Assembly (NCBI RefSeq): GCF_048564905.1
Contig: NC_133005.1
Location: forward strand, 28,885,501 to 28,949,500
Direction: 5' to 3'
DNA length: 64,000 nt
Source of the DNA: Vicugna pacos
Lineage: Eukaryota; Chordata; Mammalia; Artiodactyla; Camelidae
The stretch's first letter is position 1. Each line of letters begins with the position of its first letter. This document shows positions 49,361-62,059 of the stretch, in pieces. Both the position numbers and the translations under genes were made by a program. The notes under the pieces were generated by a model. The model had not been told where the DNA came from. It ran no database searches and saw only the letters and a program-made list of their open reading frames with translations.

Positions 49361-49750
49361 AGACTGTTTACTAAATAAGGTTTCTTTCCCCCTGAGCACG
49401 CAGCTGCGCTGTATTTCCCAGCCTCCCTTGCAGTTATACATGTAGCCACTGGAGTTCTGGCCAGTGGAGTATCAGCAGAAGAGGTGTACACCATTTCCAG
49501 GGCTGTCTTTTACAAACCCCCCCCCCACAGGAGCCCCTCTTTCCCTGTCCACTGGCTGAACAGAGAGCAGTCTTAAGACCCAAGAGGAGCACGGAGCCAC
49601 AACATGGAAAGAGCTGAGTCCTTAAAGGACTGCTTGGAGCAGAGGCCCTGCAGATTCTTCACTACATGAGAAATAAACTCTTACTGTATGAAGCCACTGA
49701 GTGCTTTGGCCATATCTGTTACAGCAGCTAGCATTATTCTAACTAAAACT
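49361..49750 (+). mobile_element. old LTR-type repeat, ERVL/MaLR class likely, fossil
   Basis: Contains atttcccagcctcccttgca, gttctggccagtggagtatc, catgagaaataaactcttac and a 'gaagccactgag' to 'tctgttacagcagctagc' end, the pattern of old mammalian solo LTRs. It includes an LTR-type poly(A) signal. Non-coding; old. Confidence 0.6.
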
Positions 49751-49799
49751 GTAGGTTAAAAATAAAAATTTCGTTAACTTCATGTTAATTAGGAGGGTT

Positions 49800-50780
49800 T
49801 GTTAAGGTGGAAAAGTTTTAAAATAATATGAAATAAGGAGAACAGTGTGACAGATAGTCATCCCCTTAGTTAGGAAATGGGAAGAATTCCTTTTATAGTG
49901 CAGGAAGATCAAGTGAGAAAGTGAAATCACCCAGGGATTCCAGGAAACATGGCAGACTAAGCTGACCCAGAAAGACCCCTTACGCCTACTACAAGATATA
50001 CAGGAAGTTGATAAATATAACTTAAAAAGTAATGCTGAACTTAGAATCATAGATACCATGAAAAATCATGGAAATCAGAAATGAATACCAAAAGATCCAG
50101 ATTGCTAACTGAAAGTTGGCACCGAGGCAAGCCTTAGGTTTCAGAAAGAGACGTAAGTCTTTGGGGTGGGGAGGGACTGCAAGTTTTAATGCCTAAGCAG
50201 GGACCAGAGATGTAGCCTGGGCCCTCCTGAAGGGAGGAAACTGGAATAAACTCCCCAAATAAATAATACTAACTCAGCAAGAGTAAATGCAAAGAGACTA
50301 GAAATAGAACCAATAAATCCAAACCCTAGGGAAAGCCAAGTCCAGTAGTAGAAGGAAAGTTTGGGGGCAGGGCGGGTAGAGCAGCCTAGTTAATACGAAA
50401 GTAAAAAATAAAGTGGCATAAATGAGTTCAAGTATGTTAATCATAATGTGAATAGATTAAAACTGGCCTGTCAAAAGAAAAATGAAAGAAAAGAGATTGG
50501 ATTGAAAATACACTATATAGCTGTAAGCTGTAGACAGATTAACAATGTAAAGGGCTAGAAGATAAACCAAGCAGATGGATACGAAGCAACTGATCTGCTA
50601 TAGTCGTGGTGACATCAGGAAAACAGTCTTTAAAGCAAAAAAATATAATTAAAAAGGGAATCTTCGCTTAGTAATAAACAGTTCCCACAGAGATATAACA
50701 AGCCTGAACCTAACCTGTGTGCCTCGGATCAAATAGCCACAAAGTGAATAAAGCACAAATTGACAGGATCGTAAAGTGAA
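49800..50780 (+). repeat. old L1 fragments (5' part and ORF2 start)
   Basis: Bases 50,440-50,780 follow L1 ORF2 endonuclease-region text in order (gtgaatagattaaaac, cacagagatataacaagcct, atcaaatagccacaaagtga). Bases 49,900-50,440 are A-rich and probably from the same or a related copy. Very diverged. Confidence 0.55.
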
Positions 50781-51802
50781 ACTGACCAATGGAAAGCGCC
50801 CAGGAGGCTCAGGATTCAGGAGCTGCGACGACGATGAGACCCAGGAGTCGGGTGGGCCTGGCACATCCGGGCTCTGGGCAAAGTCCAGTCCCCTCGGTGC
50901 AGCAAAGGGGGACTTGAGGCTCTGCAGCTATACCTGGACTCCTAGCCTCCCCCTCGGGCCATCCCAAGGCCTGGGCTCACTGGAATGTTGGCTGTGGCGC
51001 TGATGGTCCCCGGTCCTCTCTGAGAATGGCTGTGTTCAGGAGGAAGGGAGACCTTCAGCTGGAAGCCACATTCTTTCTTCCTCTGGCAGCAGGTGTACCC
51101 CCTCTGTTCTTCCTCCTGCCTCTGCTGGCCCCTCTGGCCTGCAGAACTCTTGTGGGTCAATCTTAGAGTAGAAGCAGACGTTCGCGGAGGCTGTTGGATA
51201 AAACCCAGTAGGAAAAACAGGCAGATAATTCCGTCAAGTGCATTCTGGTAACTTGGGGGTGTCTGGGACCCCAGTCTCCCTGCCCCCCACTTCATTCTTT
51301 CCATTGCTTCCCCTCCTGCAGCTCCTGGCAAACAGAGCAGCCCCAGGATTTCTTCTTGTCCAGCAAACCTTAGGGGCATAGGAGCCTGCCCCAGCAACTC
51401 TGCCCTCTGTCCTTTCATCACTCATCTGCTTGGTGGCCAGGACCCTCACCTTGGGGAGCAGCCGAGGTCAGGGTGGGCATCACAACTCAACAAAGGCAGC
51501 TGAGCCCTGGGAAGTGGCAGATGGACACTGACCTACTTACCAGCTTTTCCCTTTCTGTTCCCTCCTTCCACGAAGTCCTCTCCTTTATTCTCCAATTCAG
51601 CTTCTTTTTCTGAGCACCCACTGTGTCCCAGGCTCTCTTCTCTCGGCCCCTCACTTGTCAGTGCTCTTTTTCCTGTCTCAGGCTCAGGGAACCCCATGGA
51701 ATCTGACTGTCCTGGTGACACCAGAGCCATTTCCCATACCACACATTTTCGCTGACCAGTCACCATGAGGTCAAGATGAGTCTGTGCTATAGGGAAAATA
51801 AG
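50781..51802. other. intergenic, unassigned
   Basis: GC-rich compared with flanks. A phrase typical of L2 (ctgagcacccactgtgtccc) occurs near 51,614. No gene. Confidence 0.4.
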
Positions 51803-52216
51803 GGTGGTGGAATGGGTTGAATAGTGTCTTCCACCCCTCAAATGCTATGTCCAGGTCCTAAGCCTGTGAATGTGACCGTATTTGGAAATAGGCTCTTTGC
51901 AGATTAAGAATCTTGATGTGATATTCTGGATATAGGGTGGGCCCCATATCCAATGAATGGTGTCCTTGTAAGAGGAAGGAGAGGGAGAGTTGACAACAGA
52001 GGGACGAAGCCATGTGAAGACAGGCAGAGATGCGGTCACAAGTCGAGAATACCAGGAGCCACTAGAAGAGGGAAGAGGTGAGGATGGACTCTCCGCTAGA
52101 GCCTGCGTGGGGAGTATGGCCCCCATGACACCTTGATTTGGTATCCAGAATAAATCTGTCATCTTAGGCATCAAGTTCGTGGTGATTTGTTTTGGCAGCC
52201 CTGGAAAACTAACACA
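51803..52216 (+). mobile_element. MaLR (MLT1-like) solo LTR, fossil
   Basis: Order: gggttgaatagtgtcttcca, gaccgtatttggaaataggc, tccaatgaatggtgtccttg, gccatgtgaagacaggcag, gttttggcagccctggaaaa then CTAACACA. It matches the copy at 27,276. No internal region; old. Confidence 0.8.
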
Positions 52217-52679
52217 GATGGCGCGTTGAATCTGGGAATAAACCTGAGTATAGGGGGGAAGGTGTGAAGCCATAAAGAAGTAAATAACTTGCCCATAAGA
52301 TGGAGGAGTTCTAGCAATAGCAGAATCTGGATAATAGACGTAGAGGTCTACCCCCAGGTAAGCACTGACGATGCAGGAGAAGGAAGAAGGGGCTTGGAAA
52401 GTACACAGGACCGGAGCCGGCAGTCCTGGAAAGACACCCTTTTGGAGGGTGAGGGGGGCACCTCGGAAACCAGAGGTGAGGTGAAGGGAAGCACAAAAGG
52501 GGTAGACCCTCCAAGACTTACGAAAGCGAGGCTGGACCAGAGGAAGCCTGACCCCATAAAGGTGCCGAACAGTCAAGAATCTGTTTCTCATCACAGCACC
52601 AGGAGGGGGAGCCCTTGAGAAACGTGGAAAACCATCCAAGCCCCCTCCCTGCCCTACTCTTTATCCATCTCCTCCTGCT
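52217..52679. other. intergenic, nothing recognised
   Basis: No gene. The 264-codon minus-strand open frame that crosses into the LTR at 51,845-52,639 has no recognisable domain and is treated as chance. Confidence 0.4.
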
Positions 52680-53430
52680 AGTAGTTGTTTAGGTAAATCT
52701 AACATGCTCAAATACGAACATTAATAAAACTTCAGCATCCTTATGGGGATATAGTAAAAAAAAATACCAAAAATTCAAGCCACTGTAATGCAAACATTCC
52801 AACATGAATTAAAGATAGACAAAACAGTGCAGATGTGAGGACACCACAGAACAAATGAAACATTTCGTAGAGGTAGATGTGAAATGGAAACTTTGCAGGA
52901 CTCAGCAAAGAAATGAAATAACAAGGAAAAATTATCTCACAAACCTAAATTCAAGATACACAAGGGTGAAGATGTTCAACTGAAAAAAAATAAAGGGAAA
53001 AACATGAAAAAAAAAGGAAAGTTATAGTTAAGGAAAAGAGGTAATGGAAATTGAATCAAATTGGATATAGCTGAAGAAAATACAACTATATTGAATTTTG
53101 TATTGAAGAGGAACTGGAGAAAAACAACGAAACAAACTAATATTTAAAATAGTAATTCAATAAAATTTCCTCCCCCGAAAGGAAAACACCCTGAATATAA
53201 ATTCTGTAAAGACACACTGTGTGCACGGCTGGGAAAATTGACTCAAAAGTGTCAACTCTTAAGAATAAAAACCCTAGTAAAATTATTATGTCAAACTCTG
53301 GGAAAGGTGCTAGTAAAAAAAGAAATCCTCTGGCCTCTAGGGAAAAAAGACAAGATGGCTCATATAATAAAGAGTAGATGGCGTCAGCCTCTTAACAGTA
53401 GCGTGTAATTCTAGGAAATTGATAAAAAGA
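52680..53430 (+). repeat. A-rich, old L1/HAL1-like sequence
   Basis: Strongly A-rich on plus, with repeated aaaaacatgaaa/aaagaaatgaaat text like old L1 or HAL1 ORF1 regions. Family not firmly assigned. Confidence 0.4.
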
Positions 53431-54060
53431 AATTGAACAATTAGAAAACAAAACTCCTTTTGCCACTTTGGGAATTTGCTATTGGTGTCAGGTGTTTTGC
53501 TGTTCCTTGTATTATAAACCCCATATTGCATTGTTAATATGGTTCTGTTTAGTCAGTAGGCTTTTGGAGAAATCTAAAAAGATGGTCTTCTACATTTACC
53601 TACATGTCGACTTTCTGGTACAGGAAAATCAGGTGGAGGAGGACATTTACTTGGCCACTAATCTACGTTTGCGCCACCTTCTTAGGAATGTGGAACAGGA
53701 TAGGGGAGTGGGCTTCCCCTCTGGCTGGTGCCTAGTATTTCCAGATGAAGTGCAGTGGGATTCTCCTGGCCGCCAGTCCTCAACCTGGACAGGAACTGGG
53801 AGATGAATTCAGCTGCTTGGCACGCTCCAGCCTGCATGACGTGTTGATAAACGTCTGGCTGGGAGGGGGCTTTATCTTATCTTGCTGGCCCTTCCTCAGC
53901 TGCGGATTGCCTGGGAGTCGGGTTGGTGGGCCTTCCCCAGCCTGGACAAACTGCTGGAAACTCTTTAGTTTTTGTGGTGGGGTGAGGTAAAGCCCCTCTT
54001 TACCTGCTGGATCATCCCCCAGCTTGGGACACAAGCAGTCATTTGGGTTGGGTTTCATCG
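53431..54060. promoter_or_regulatory. unique block with clustered GATA motifs
   Basis: Between A-rich repeats lies a unique, GC-rich patch (53,690-54,030). It has GATAA at 53,846 and two TTATC cores at 53,872 and 53,877 within about 40 bases, and a TGACGTG half-CRE at 53,837. It could be an enhancer, but no function is demonstrated. Confidence 0.35.
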
Positions 54061-56474
54061 TAATTGTTTTAAATTTGTAAGGCTTTATAATCCAGCAATA
54101 TCCATGCTATGGTCACTACTCATAGTAAAGGGCATTATTTACTTTTAAATTAAAAGAGAATGAATTAATTCTTTTGTTGATAGTGATTCTGTCAGCCTTT
54201 GTCAGAGACATTCCTTTAGCCATTGTCAGAAGGTACACCCGAACGCTAAAGTATACAAATAAGAATCTGAATAAAGTTGACTGCAATATTTACAGAGGTC
54301 CCCCGGGGGGAGGATGATCTGGCCCTTTTCTTGGCAGCTTTTCCCATATTCTACATCTGACAGTAGAAATCTCTTACGAGATCATTGAGATAACAGTGGG
54401 AAATTTGGGGTCTTACCAATTACACCGAGTTAATCCTGGCATCTGCTCTGCCTGTGCCATCATAGGTTATGGGAACAGAGTCTTTGGTGCCACCTAGCGG
54501 CTTTCTGCGGGAGCAACAAAGATGGGGCTGATTTTGAAATAGGACCAAATTTAGAAGCGCTTCCAGAGGAATCTGGTTGGATGAAGAAGAGCAGAGGTGC
54601 ATCCTGGGAACGTGAAACGCCTTGGTTTTGGTTCTTTGTGAGTTCTGGAGGCAGGATCTTAAAACTTCTCACGGCCCTTTTCTTTAGCATGTTCCGAGTT
54701 TGAGTTTGTTCTTTTCACTCCCTGCTGTTTAGTGGGATTCCAGGGTTTGACCTTGAGAATGGAGAGCCTCCTCACTGACAATTTCTAATGAAGAGAATCT
54801 CAGAAGGGAAAGAAGATGTTCCCTCTTCCCCTGCCAGTTTTGAAAAGCAGACTGTCCCCTGAGAGCAGTAGGCAGCTAGTCCAAAGAGCCTGTTCTGATT
54901 AACGTGGGACTCTCATCCTGTTCTGATTGTGGTTTGCAAATGGTAAAAGTAACAAAAGACCTTTAAGTCACCTGGGTTTCAGAGAAATGTAGTCATGTGC
55001 TGTTTAAAAACATCTTTTAAAAAATTGGCAGCCTTGCTTAATTATATGTTGCGCTAGTAATAACATTTCATTTGACAGCTCTGTTTTTAACAATGAAGGT
55101 ACAACTGTTTTTGAGTTATCTGTATTGGCCAGAAGAGCTTTGCAATTTCCTTCTTCCTTCTCCTGTGACTACAAGTTTAAATTAACAGTACATGTTTCGT
55201 GTATTTGGCTTTGGAATCATGTTTATGTTATATACAACTATGAAATAAACAATTTCAATCAAAATGAAAGCACAATCCTTAAAAATCAAAAGGAGAATGT
55301 TTAAAAATGAAACTGATTACTATGTATCAAGTTGGTAGTTCTCTTGCACAGAGAGGTCTTATTTTAATTCTTTAATTAGATGACTTTAAATAGGTGACTT
55401 TAAGTGACTTTTTTCACACATGAGAAAAACCCAGTATTTGAACGGACATCGTTAGTGGGATATATTCTAAGAACAAAAGAGAGCTGCAAAGAAATTTTAC
55501 TGTGTTCAATAATTATGTTGTTAGTAATAGCACTGGTACAGTTATTGTGAAGATATAAATGTATTATGTATGTATATGCAAATAATTATGTTAATGTTGT
55601 TAGGAACCAAGATTTTCAGCCTAAGTTATAAGGCATAAAAATATAAAATCAAAAAATTAAAGTCCTGTAGTCCTAAATTTGAATTACAGATGCCATTATG
55701 AATACAGGATATATTTTCTCTCTGAAAAGCATTAATTTCTTAGCTAAAATATGATCTAGAGATAATGAACAGCCCAGTATCAAGGAACACCCCTAGTGTG
55801 GCTTCTCAAATACCATTTCTCATTAAAAGGAACCAGGGCTCCTTGGAGAAACGGCTGATTCCAGTTCTGGGGCAGGAAATATACAAGATAAGCCTGGAAT
55901 ATCTTGTTGCATCAGAAAGCAAAGAAACTATCAAAGACTGCTGAAGACTCCAGGGATCATATCAAAGGAACTCAGTGGCTCCCACCCTCTGGCCCAAAAA
56001 TGGAACAATTTGAGCATGGGAAGGAATAAAAATGAAGGATTAAAGCATCGAATATTAAAATCCATGAATTCATCATTGGTTACATTTGGAGGATCCAGCT
56101 CATAATTTTGAAAACCGATGAAGAGAAAGAGGAAAAAGTAGCAGGCACTGCTCCTGTCTTTCCTGTGCCAGCGGACCCCATGGTAACCAAGTAGATGATA
56201 AGGGGATTTATAGAGGATTTTCGTTAATACGTGAAGAAAGAATGATAGAATACCATTATTTTCTAACTCCTGATTGTGGCAAGAGACAATGATCATCAAT
56301 GACAGCTAAAAACCATTTAGTGAAAAGCTGGCAGGGATCTTTGTAATGTATGGATATTGTGTGCTTCTGAAGTGATACAGTGTCATCCATAAGGTATTCT
56401 TACAAAAATTGTTAATCTGAATCTGATCAAGCCTCCATTTAACTGCCACTTTATTGGAAATACTAGGGACAGAG
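54061..56474. other. AT-rich intergenic, CTCF-like site at 54,488
   Basis: Includes a reverse-oriented CTCF-like core at 54,488-54,500 (CCGCTAGGTGGCA on minus, 12 of 13). Bases 55,850-56,340 resemble the 3' UTR of an old L1 but are not firmly assigned. No gene. Confidence 0.4.
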
Positions 56475-56945
56475 AAACCTTGTATAAATCAGGGTCCCAA
56501 CAGGAAGCAGATGGTACACTCAGGTTAGGAAAACAGGAAGAGGTTTTATTACAAAGGTGAAGGCAAAGCGTGAAGGATGTGTGGGATCCTGGGATGAGTG
56601 GTGTAGAGGCCTTTACCAGTAGGAGGGAGACATTACCAGAACCTGGAAGGGGAGAGGGTTGTGTGGAGCAGCTGTCTTGAGAGGAAGTCACCTTCAGTCC
56701 AGAAGCACAGCCCATCCAGGGTGGGCCTTGCAGGGAGGGAGTCGGGGAAATAAGCACTCTGATCACATTCTTCTCCCTCCCTCCCACTCCTACCAGGGCT
56801 CCCTATTGGCCAAACCCAGCTGATGCCAGAAGGCAAGCGAGCCTGGCTGCTATAGCCTCCTGGGGCAAAGCCCAGGGTGGACAAGGGTGGAAGGAGGATC
56901 TGCATGGGAGCAAGTGAGTAAAATGTATCACTAACATTCTAACAC
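56475..56945. mobile_element. old LTR-like repeat, fossil, family unassigned
   Basis: Contains gtcccaacaggaagcagatg, ggttttattacaaaggtgaa, ctccctattggccaaaccca and tcctggggcaaagcccaggg, seen in ancient mammalian LTRs. Non-coding; old. Confidence 0.4.
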
Positions 56946-57269
56946 CACAGGGTTGCCATCAGCAAAATCCAGCACACAGTAAATTCTTCAGGACAAACAA
57001 CCTTCTTTTCTTCCTTCCATTAAATAACCTGCAAAGAAAGGGGAGAAGGGGCAGGGTGGGGGAGATTTATCAGTTAAATGACTTTTTCTCCCTTAACAAA
57101 TAGATTTCAAATAGAAAGAAGGGGACCTGTAAATTAAGACATTTGAGCTAAAACACAGTTAACGAAGTATAGACCTGTGGGTCCTGATTCTGACAAATCA
57201 ACTGGTAAACAAGATCAGCTCCTGAAAAAAATCTGGGAAAGTTGAACACTGTCTGGACATGTGTTATGT

Positions 57270-57560
57270 GATTATATGAAAGAATTATTGATAGATTTTA
57301 ATTTTTAGATATGATCGTGATATGGAGAGAGAGCAGCAGCTTATAGAGATACAGCCTGAAGTATTTGCAGATGGAATGGTATGTCTGGGATTTGCTCCAG
57401 AATAAACCAGGGGGTGGAGGGGAGTGGAGGGAGGCACAGATGACAGAAGAGTGGCCATGTGTTTATTATCATGAATGTGGAGGGTAGGTACATAAGGGTG
57501 CTTTATACTTCTCTCTCTGCTTTTGTCTGAAGTTTTCCATTAAAAGAAACAAAAGTAACA
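57270..57560 (+). repeat. old L1M 3' end
   Basis: cttatagagatacagcctga, agtatttgcagatggaatgg, tctgggatttgctccagaat, tggccatgtgtttattatc, then gaagttttccattaaaagaa. Confidence 0.75.
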
Positions 57561-57579
57561 CTACTTTATCCAGCCTTGT

Positions 57580-59870
57580 TTTGTTTGTGATGTAGCAGAT
57601 ATTATTCAAAATCACTACAAGTGGAGTTGCTTCTTTCTCATCTTTTAAAAAGGTATATGCAAAAAAAAAAAGTATGTGCATGTATATATGCCACAAGCGT
57701 GACAAACAACAGCAGGAGAATGCAACCAGCCTGTCCACTCCAATGCCATCCGTGTATCCAAAGTTACACACACTTGTTACACAAACAGTAGCAGACGATA
57801 CACAGTGTAACAGCATACCTAGCCGACCGCGCCCCGTAAGTACAAAGACAGCTTCCACATTCTTTTTTCCTTTCTTTCTTTTTATGTTATGTTTAATGAA
57901 GAATGCATTCGCAAGTTTTTGAAAAATCACCCTCCAACCCCTTTGCTCTTTTCTACTAAGAAATGTGATACGATTGCAAACGTTTTCCCATAACGGGTGT
58001 TTGTCATTGGACGTTTGTTGAGGTGTTTTTCCGTGCAGAATTTGTTATAGACTCAAATCAAGCAATCTTTTAAAACTGCTTTTGGGTTTCATGTCATCTT
58101 TAGAAAAGCCTTTCTCACTCTGAGAGAATGAAAAGAAAACAAAACGACACCAAGCCCTATGTTTTTTCCCCATATATTCCTTTTAAGCCTTTTTATGTAA
58201 AAAATAACCTGCATGATGGCATAAAATACAAATGGACAACCTAACAACTTGTAAGATGAACAGTTGTGCAGTCACGATGGTCAAGGAACGGCACTGCTTC
58301 CCCTGCCCTTCCTGGCCAGGAGCCCCCAGTATGATCTTTCCCTGTCAAAATCTCCTTTCCCCTTGCAGTAACCGCCATGCCAACTTGTGGAGTATTCCTT
58401 TCTGTGCGCTTTATAGTTTTACCACCGAATTATGCATCTCTACACGTTGTCTTTACGTGCATCCATGTTGCACGTAGCCACGACTCATTCATTCTCATTT
58501 CTGTATAGTATTTTATTGTGTGCATGTACCATGATTTATTTATCCAGTTGGAATTCATCTTCGTGTAGGTTTGTGGTAGGCCTACAGTGGAATTTCTTTT
58601 CAGCTGACTAGCCAATTATCCTAACAGTATTTATTGAGTAATCCATCTTTTCTCCACTGATTTAAATGCCACCTTTATTATTTATTAAATGACCTTATAT
58701 TTTTTTGGTCTACTTCCAGACTCACTCATCTGCTCCATTCATCTCTCTGTCTATTTATGAACTCATAATGAACTGTTACTCTCACTGTATTGTACACTTT
58801 GTGGTGTGGTAGAGTTTACCTCTTCAGATTTCTCTCTCTTCTCTCCTCTCTCTCTCTCTTTCTCCAGGACTTTTCTTGATTTTCCTGCATGCTCAGTTTG
58901 TTCCAATCAAGTTCCAAAGTAATCCCACTGGAATACTTACTTGCATCCCATTAAGATTATAGATTGAAAGATGAAAGATGTTATCTTTTCTTTATTGAGT
59001 CTTCTAACCAGAAATGGGAATGTGCCTTTTTCCTTTGTTCGGGTCTTTATGTCACATAATTGACTTCAGAATTTTTATTCGTGCATTTCCATTCTTTGTG
59101 AAGCAACTCATCCGTTTAAACATTTGAATAGTATTCCATTATGTGTCCTGCCAAAATTTATGTAATCCACTTTTGAATGGCTTTTGAATAAATCTGTTTC
59201 CAAGATTATTCTGTGACAAATAATGCTGCAATAAATAGCCCTACAAACACATGTATTTGGGAAGGACACACTGCAAGGGCCAAAGGATATTATAAATGTT
59301 GACATGTTATCAAATCACTGTCCAAAAACAATCCCAATTTACATTCTCCCCAAAGGTATCCACCCATTTTTTCACACTTTGACTAAACCTCCGTACTTAT
59401 CATTTTAAAAGCTTTTTCTAGGAATCAGAAAAGTATATCACACTGTGGTTTTAGTGAATACTTCTTTGAATTCTGGTCATTTATATTTCTTCTGAGCCTT
59501 CCCTCTTCCCACCCTTTGCCTACTTTGGTAACCGGTACATCTTCTTCGTATATGTTCTTTATTTTGTGTGTGTATCTTTCATTTTATTAAATTGTTAAAC
59601 ATTTAAGTCTACTTTAAAGTCTCACATTACAGTTTTCTACTTTTCTTCATAAAGATGTCATGGAGGTTGATTCCTAGACATCTTGTAGATTTTATTGTTG
59701 TCTGTCGTAAATGGCATCTTTTTTAAAAGGACTTTTAAAGGACGTTGTTTGCTGCTGGTATATGGGAACATAATTGATTTTTATCATGAATTTATTGATG
59801 TTGCATTTAACCCCTGAAGAACTCCCTTGTTAGTTCTAATGACCTGAGTGGAGAATTTGTTGTATTTTTT
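57580..59870 (-). repeat. several old L1 fragments, mainly antisense
   Basis: Reverse L1 text is visible at 58,713-58,790 (ggtctacttccagactcact) and 59,125-59,390 (gaatagtattccattatgtg, acaaataatgctgcaataaa, caatttacattctccccaaa). Fragments are old and may belong to more than one insertion. Confidence 0.65.
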
Positions 59871-59877
59871 TGAAAAA

Positions 59878-60208
59878 ATTTTTTATTAAAGTGTAGTTGA
59901 TTTATAATGTTAGTTTCAGGTATACAGCAAAGTGATTCAGTTATACATATATACATATATATATACACACACGTTCATACTCACTCACACATATATGTAT
60001 ATTTTTTCAGATTCTTTTCCATTATGTGTTTTTACAAGAAATTGAATATAGTTCCCTGTGCTATACCGTAGGTCCTTGTTTATCTATTTTGTATGTATTA
60101 ATGTGTGTCTGTTAATCCCCAACCCCTAATTTATCCCTCCCTGCCCTTTCCCCTTTGGCAACCATAGTTTGTTTTCTGTGTCTGTGAGAATCTGATGGAT
60201 TTTTTTAA
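59878..60208 (-). mobile_element. 5'-truncated L1 3' end
   Basis: Antisense L1 3' UTR: attaaagtgtagttgattta, aatgttagtttcaggtatac, agcaaagtgattcagttata, gaatatagttccctgtgcta, tttcccctttggcaaccata. Truncated at about 60,208; cetartiodactyl-type. Confidence 0.88.
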
Positions 60209-60215
60209 CATATAA

Positions 60216-60964
60216 AATGATAGACATGTTTCGTGTCATGTGATCAAGTAATTAAACAAGTCTTGTGATGTAGAATCCAGGAACTGGGGAAAGGGAGACA
60301 CAGAACTGCAGAGTCTGGAAGGAAGTGGAAGGAGTAGGGAGAGAGAGACAGAAGAGAGAGACAAGAGGAAGAGAGACAGGAGCTGAGCAGAAGGGGAGGA
60401 CTTTGGAGATGTGACAGAGGTGGACAGGGCATAAAAGAGGGTTCGAGTAAGTGTTCCTGGGGATTTGGTGTCTGTATTTCCCTTCATGGTGCTTGAGGAA
60501 CAAAAGCTGAGTTATATTGTAGCATTTGGTGGGGGTGGGATTAGGGGCCTGGATCGTGCTGCTGTGGCAACAGCAGTGTTTTGAGACTGGACCTCGTGGA
60601 TCCTGGCTTATACCTGCTGCAGACGTGCGCAGACCACCATGAGACTGGGTCTAGAGCAAACGAAATAGAGAAAAAGGAATGAAAAATACTATATGGATAT
60701 ATTAGGACAAAAACTGGATTGCAAAGAGGCAACATCATGGCCATTCTAGCATAAAGAGAAAATCCAGGATATTAAAGAGTAGTTTGCTATCGTGAAAAAA
60801 TAAAAAGCAATATGGTGATAAAATTATAAAATACATCAAAGTAAAGTTAAAGTCTATAATGTCCTCGATATACAGTACAGGATTATAGCAGGAAAGTAAA
60901 ATAATCATTTACTGGTAATTAATAAATAACATTTAATAATAACCATTATTATTGTTATTGTTAT
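60216..60964. other. intergenic, GA-rich then A-rich
   Basis: Bases 60,280-60,400 are a purine (GA)-rich tract, including a GAGAGAGACAGAAGAGAGAG run. No gene. Confidence 0.45.
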
Positions 60965-61039
60965 AGTTTTCTAGCTAGATCTGGGCTGGAATTCTAGCTC
61001 CTCCGCTCACAAGCTGTGTGAATTTGGGCAAAGAAAGGC
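60965..61039 (+). repeat. MIR 5' part, interrupted by a SINE
   Basis: tctgggctggaattctagct, cctccgctcacaagctgtgt, gaatttgggcaaag, then cut by the Vic-1 element at 61,040. Confidence 0.6.
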
Positions 61040-61157
61040 GTTTCTTGGAGGGAGGGCATAGCTCAGTGGTAGAGCGTATGCTTAGCATGCATGAGGTCCG
61101 TTAAATAAACAAACAAACCTAATTACCTCCCCCTACAAAAAAAGAAAAAAACTAAAA
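61040..61157 (+). mobile_element. Vic-1 type camelid SINE with target-site duplication and internal deletion
   Basis: Shows ggagggcatagctcagtgg, agagcgtatgcttagcatgc, atgaggtcc, then jumps directly to gttaaataaacaaac and aacctaattacctccccc. Box B and the usual CCAGTACCTCC are lost. AAAGAAAGGC flanks it at 61,030-61,039 and 61,158-61,167. It is nested in an older MIR. Confidence 0.93.
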
Positions 61158-61299
61158 AAAGAAAGGCAATCCCTGAGATTAGGAGATCAGCGAAGACGGC
61201 AAATCTGAGACAAAAACACAGGCTTGTAGAAACAAGACAAAACATGCACACTGGCTTATGACCGTGGGACACATAGGCCTCAGCTGAGATTCCTGGACC

Positions 61300-61560
61300 A
61301 GGTGGGCTGGCCCGGCCATCCCCTACGCTTGGTCTCTCATCCTCAAGTCTACCCCGGTTTTGTCCACAAGGTGGCAGTGTTCCAAGAGAGCCAGGCATAG
61401 TGCACAAGCGCTTCTTTTCAAGCTCCTGCTGATTTGCTGATTCCCCACTGACCACAGAGGGTCACACAGACAAGCCCCAAGTCAATGTGGGAGGGGGCTA
61501 TACAAAGGTGTGGCTATCATCAGGAGGTGTGGTTCCTTGTGGACCATTAACGTCATGGTG
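61300..61560 (-). mobile_element. old LTR-like repeat, ERVL/MaLR class likely, fossil
   Basis: Contains aagcgcttcttttcaagctc, gacaagccccaagtcaatgt, gggagggggctatacaaagg, the reverse text of an old mammalian LTR, same group as 28,008-28,450. A CTCF-like core (CCACAAGGTGGCA, 61,364-61,376, 12 of 13) lies inside. Non-coding. Confidence 0.5.
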
Positions 61561-61804
61561 TTACCATGTAATGTACAGTGTAATGTGCAAGGCATACCTG
61601 GCCCTCAGCCTACTCATAAGCTCAGGTGAGACCTTCCCTGGAGCAGCTCAAGCATAAGCAGGTGAGACCAGCAGATGGGACCAGAGCTGGTGCGGTGGCG
61701 CAGTGTGAACGACTGCTGGGGACTGACGCCTTGATGAGAGGATTGAACCCTGGTGGGGGCAGCACAGAGGAGGCTGTCAGAGGCCCAGTGAGGAAAGAGG
61801 GGAC

Positions 61805-61985
61805 GAACGCAGACTCCGGAATGGGCAGGCCTGGGTTCGAGTCTTGACTCTGCCACTTGTCCTGCGGCCCTGGGCTAGTACCTGCCCCACTTTGGCTGTG
61901 GGCTTCTTCATTCATAAAGCTGGCCTCACAGATTGTTGTAAGATTACATAAGATGAGTAGAACTTAGCCAGGCACAAAGAAGCAG
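61805..61985 (+). repeat. MIR SINE, old
   Basis: gcaggcctgggttcgagtct, tgactctgccacttgtcctg, gggcttcttcattcataaag, gattgttgtaagattacata. Confidence 0.8.
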
Positions 61986-62059
61986 TCCATAATGGCAGTG
62001 GTCATGGCCAGTGCGGCAAGACTTGTGGTAAAGACGATGATGATGGTTGGCTGGGGATG

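Noticed and set aside
51845-52639. 264-codon open frame on the minus strand
   Set aside because: Crosses the antisense of an old LTR and unrelated flank; no domain.
53610-53806. Possible exon with the peptide ENQVEEDIYLATNLRLRHLL
   Set aside because: No recognised family and no convincing acceptor/donor pair; kept only as a candidate regulatory block.
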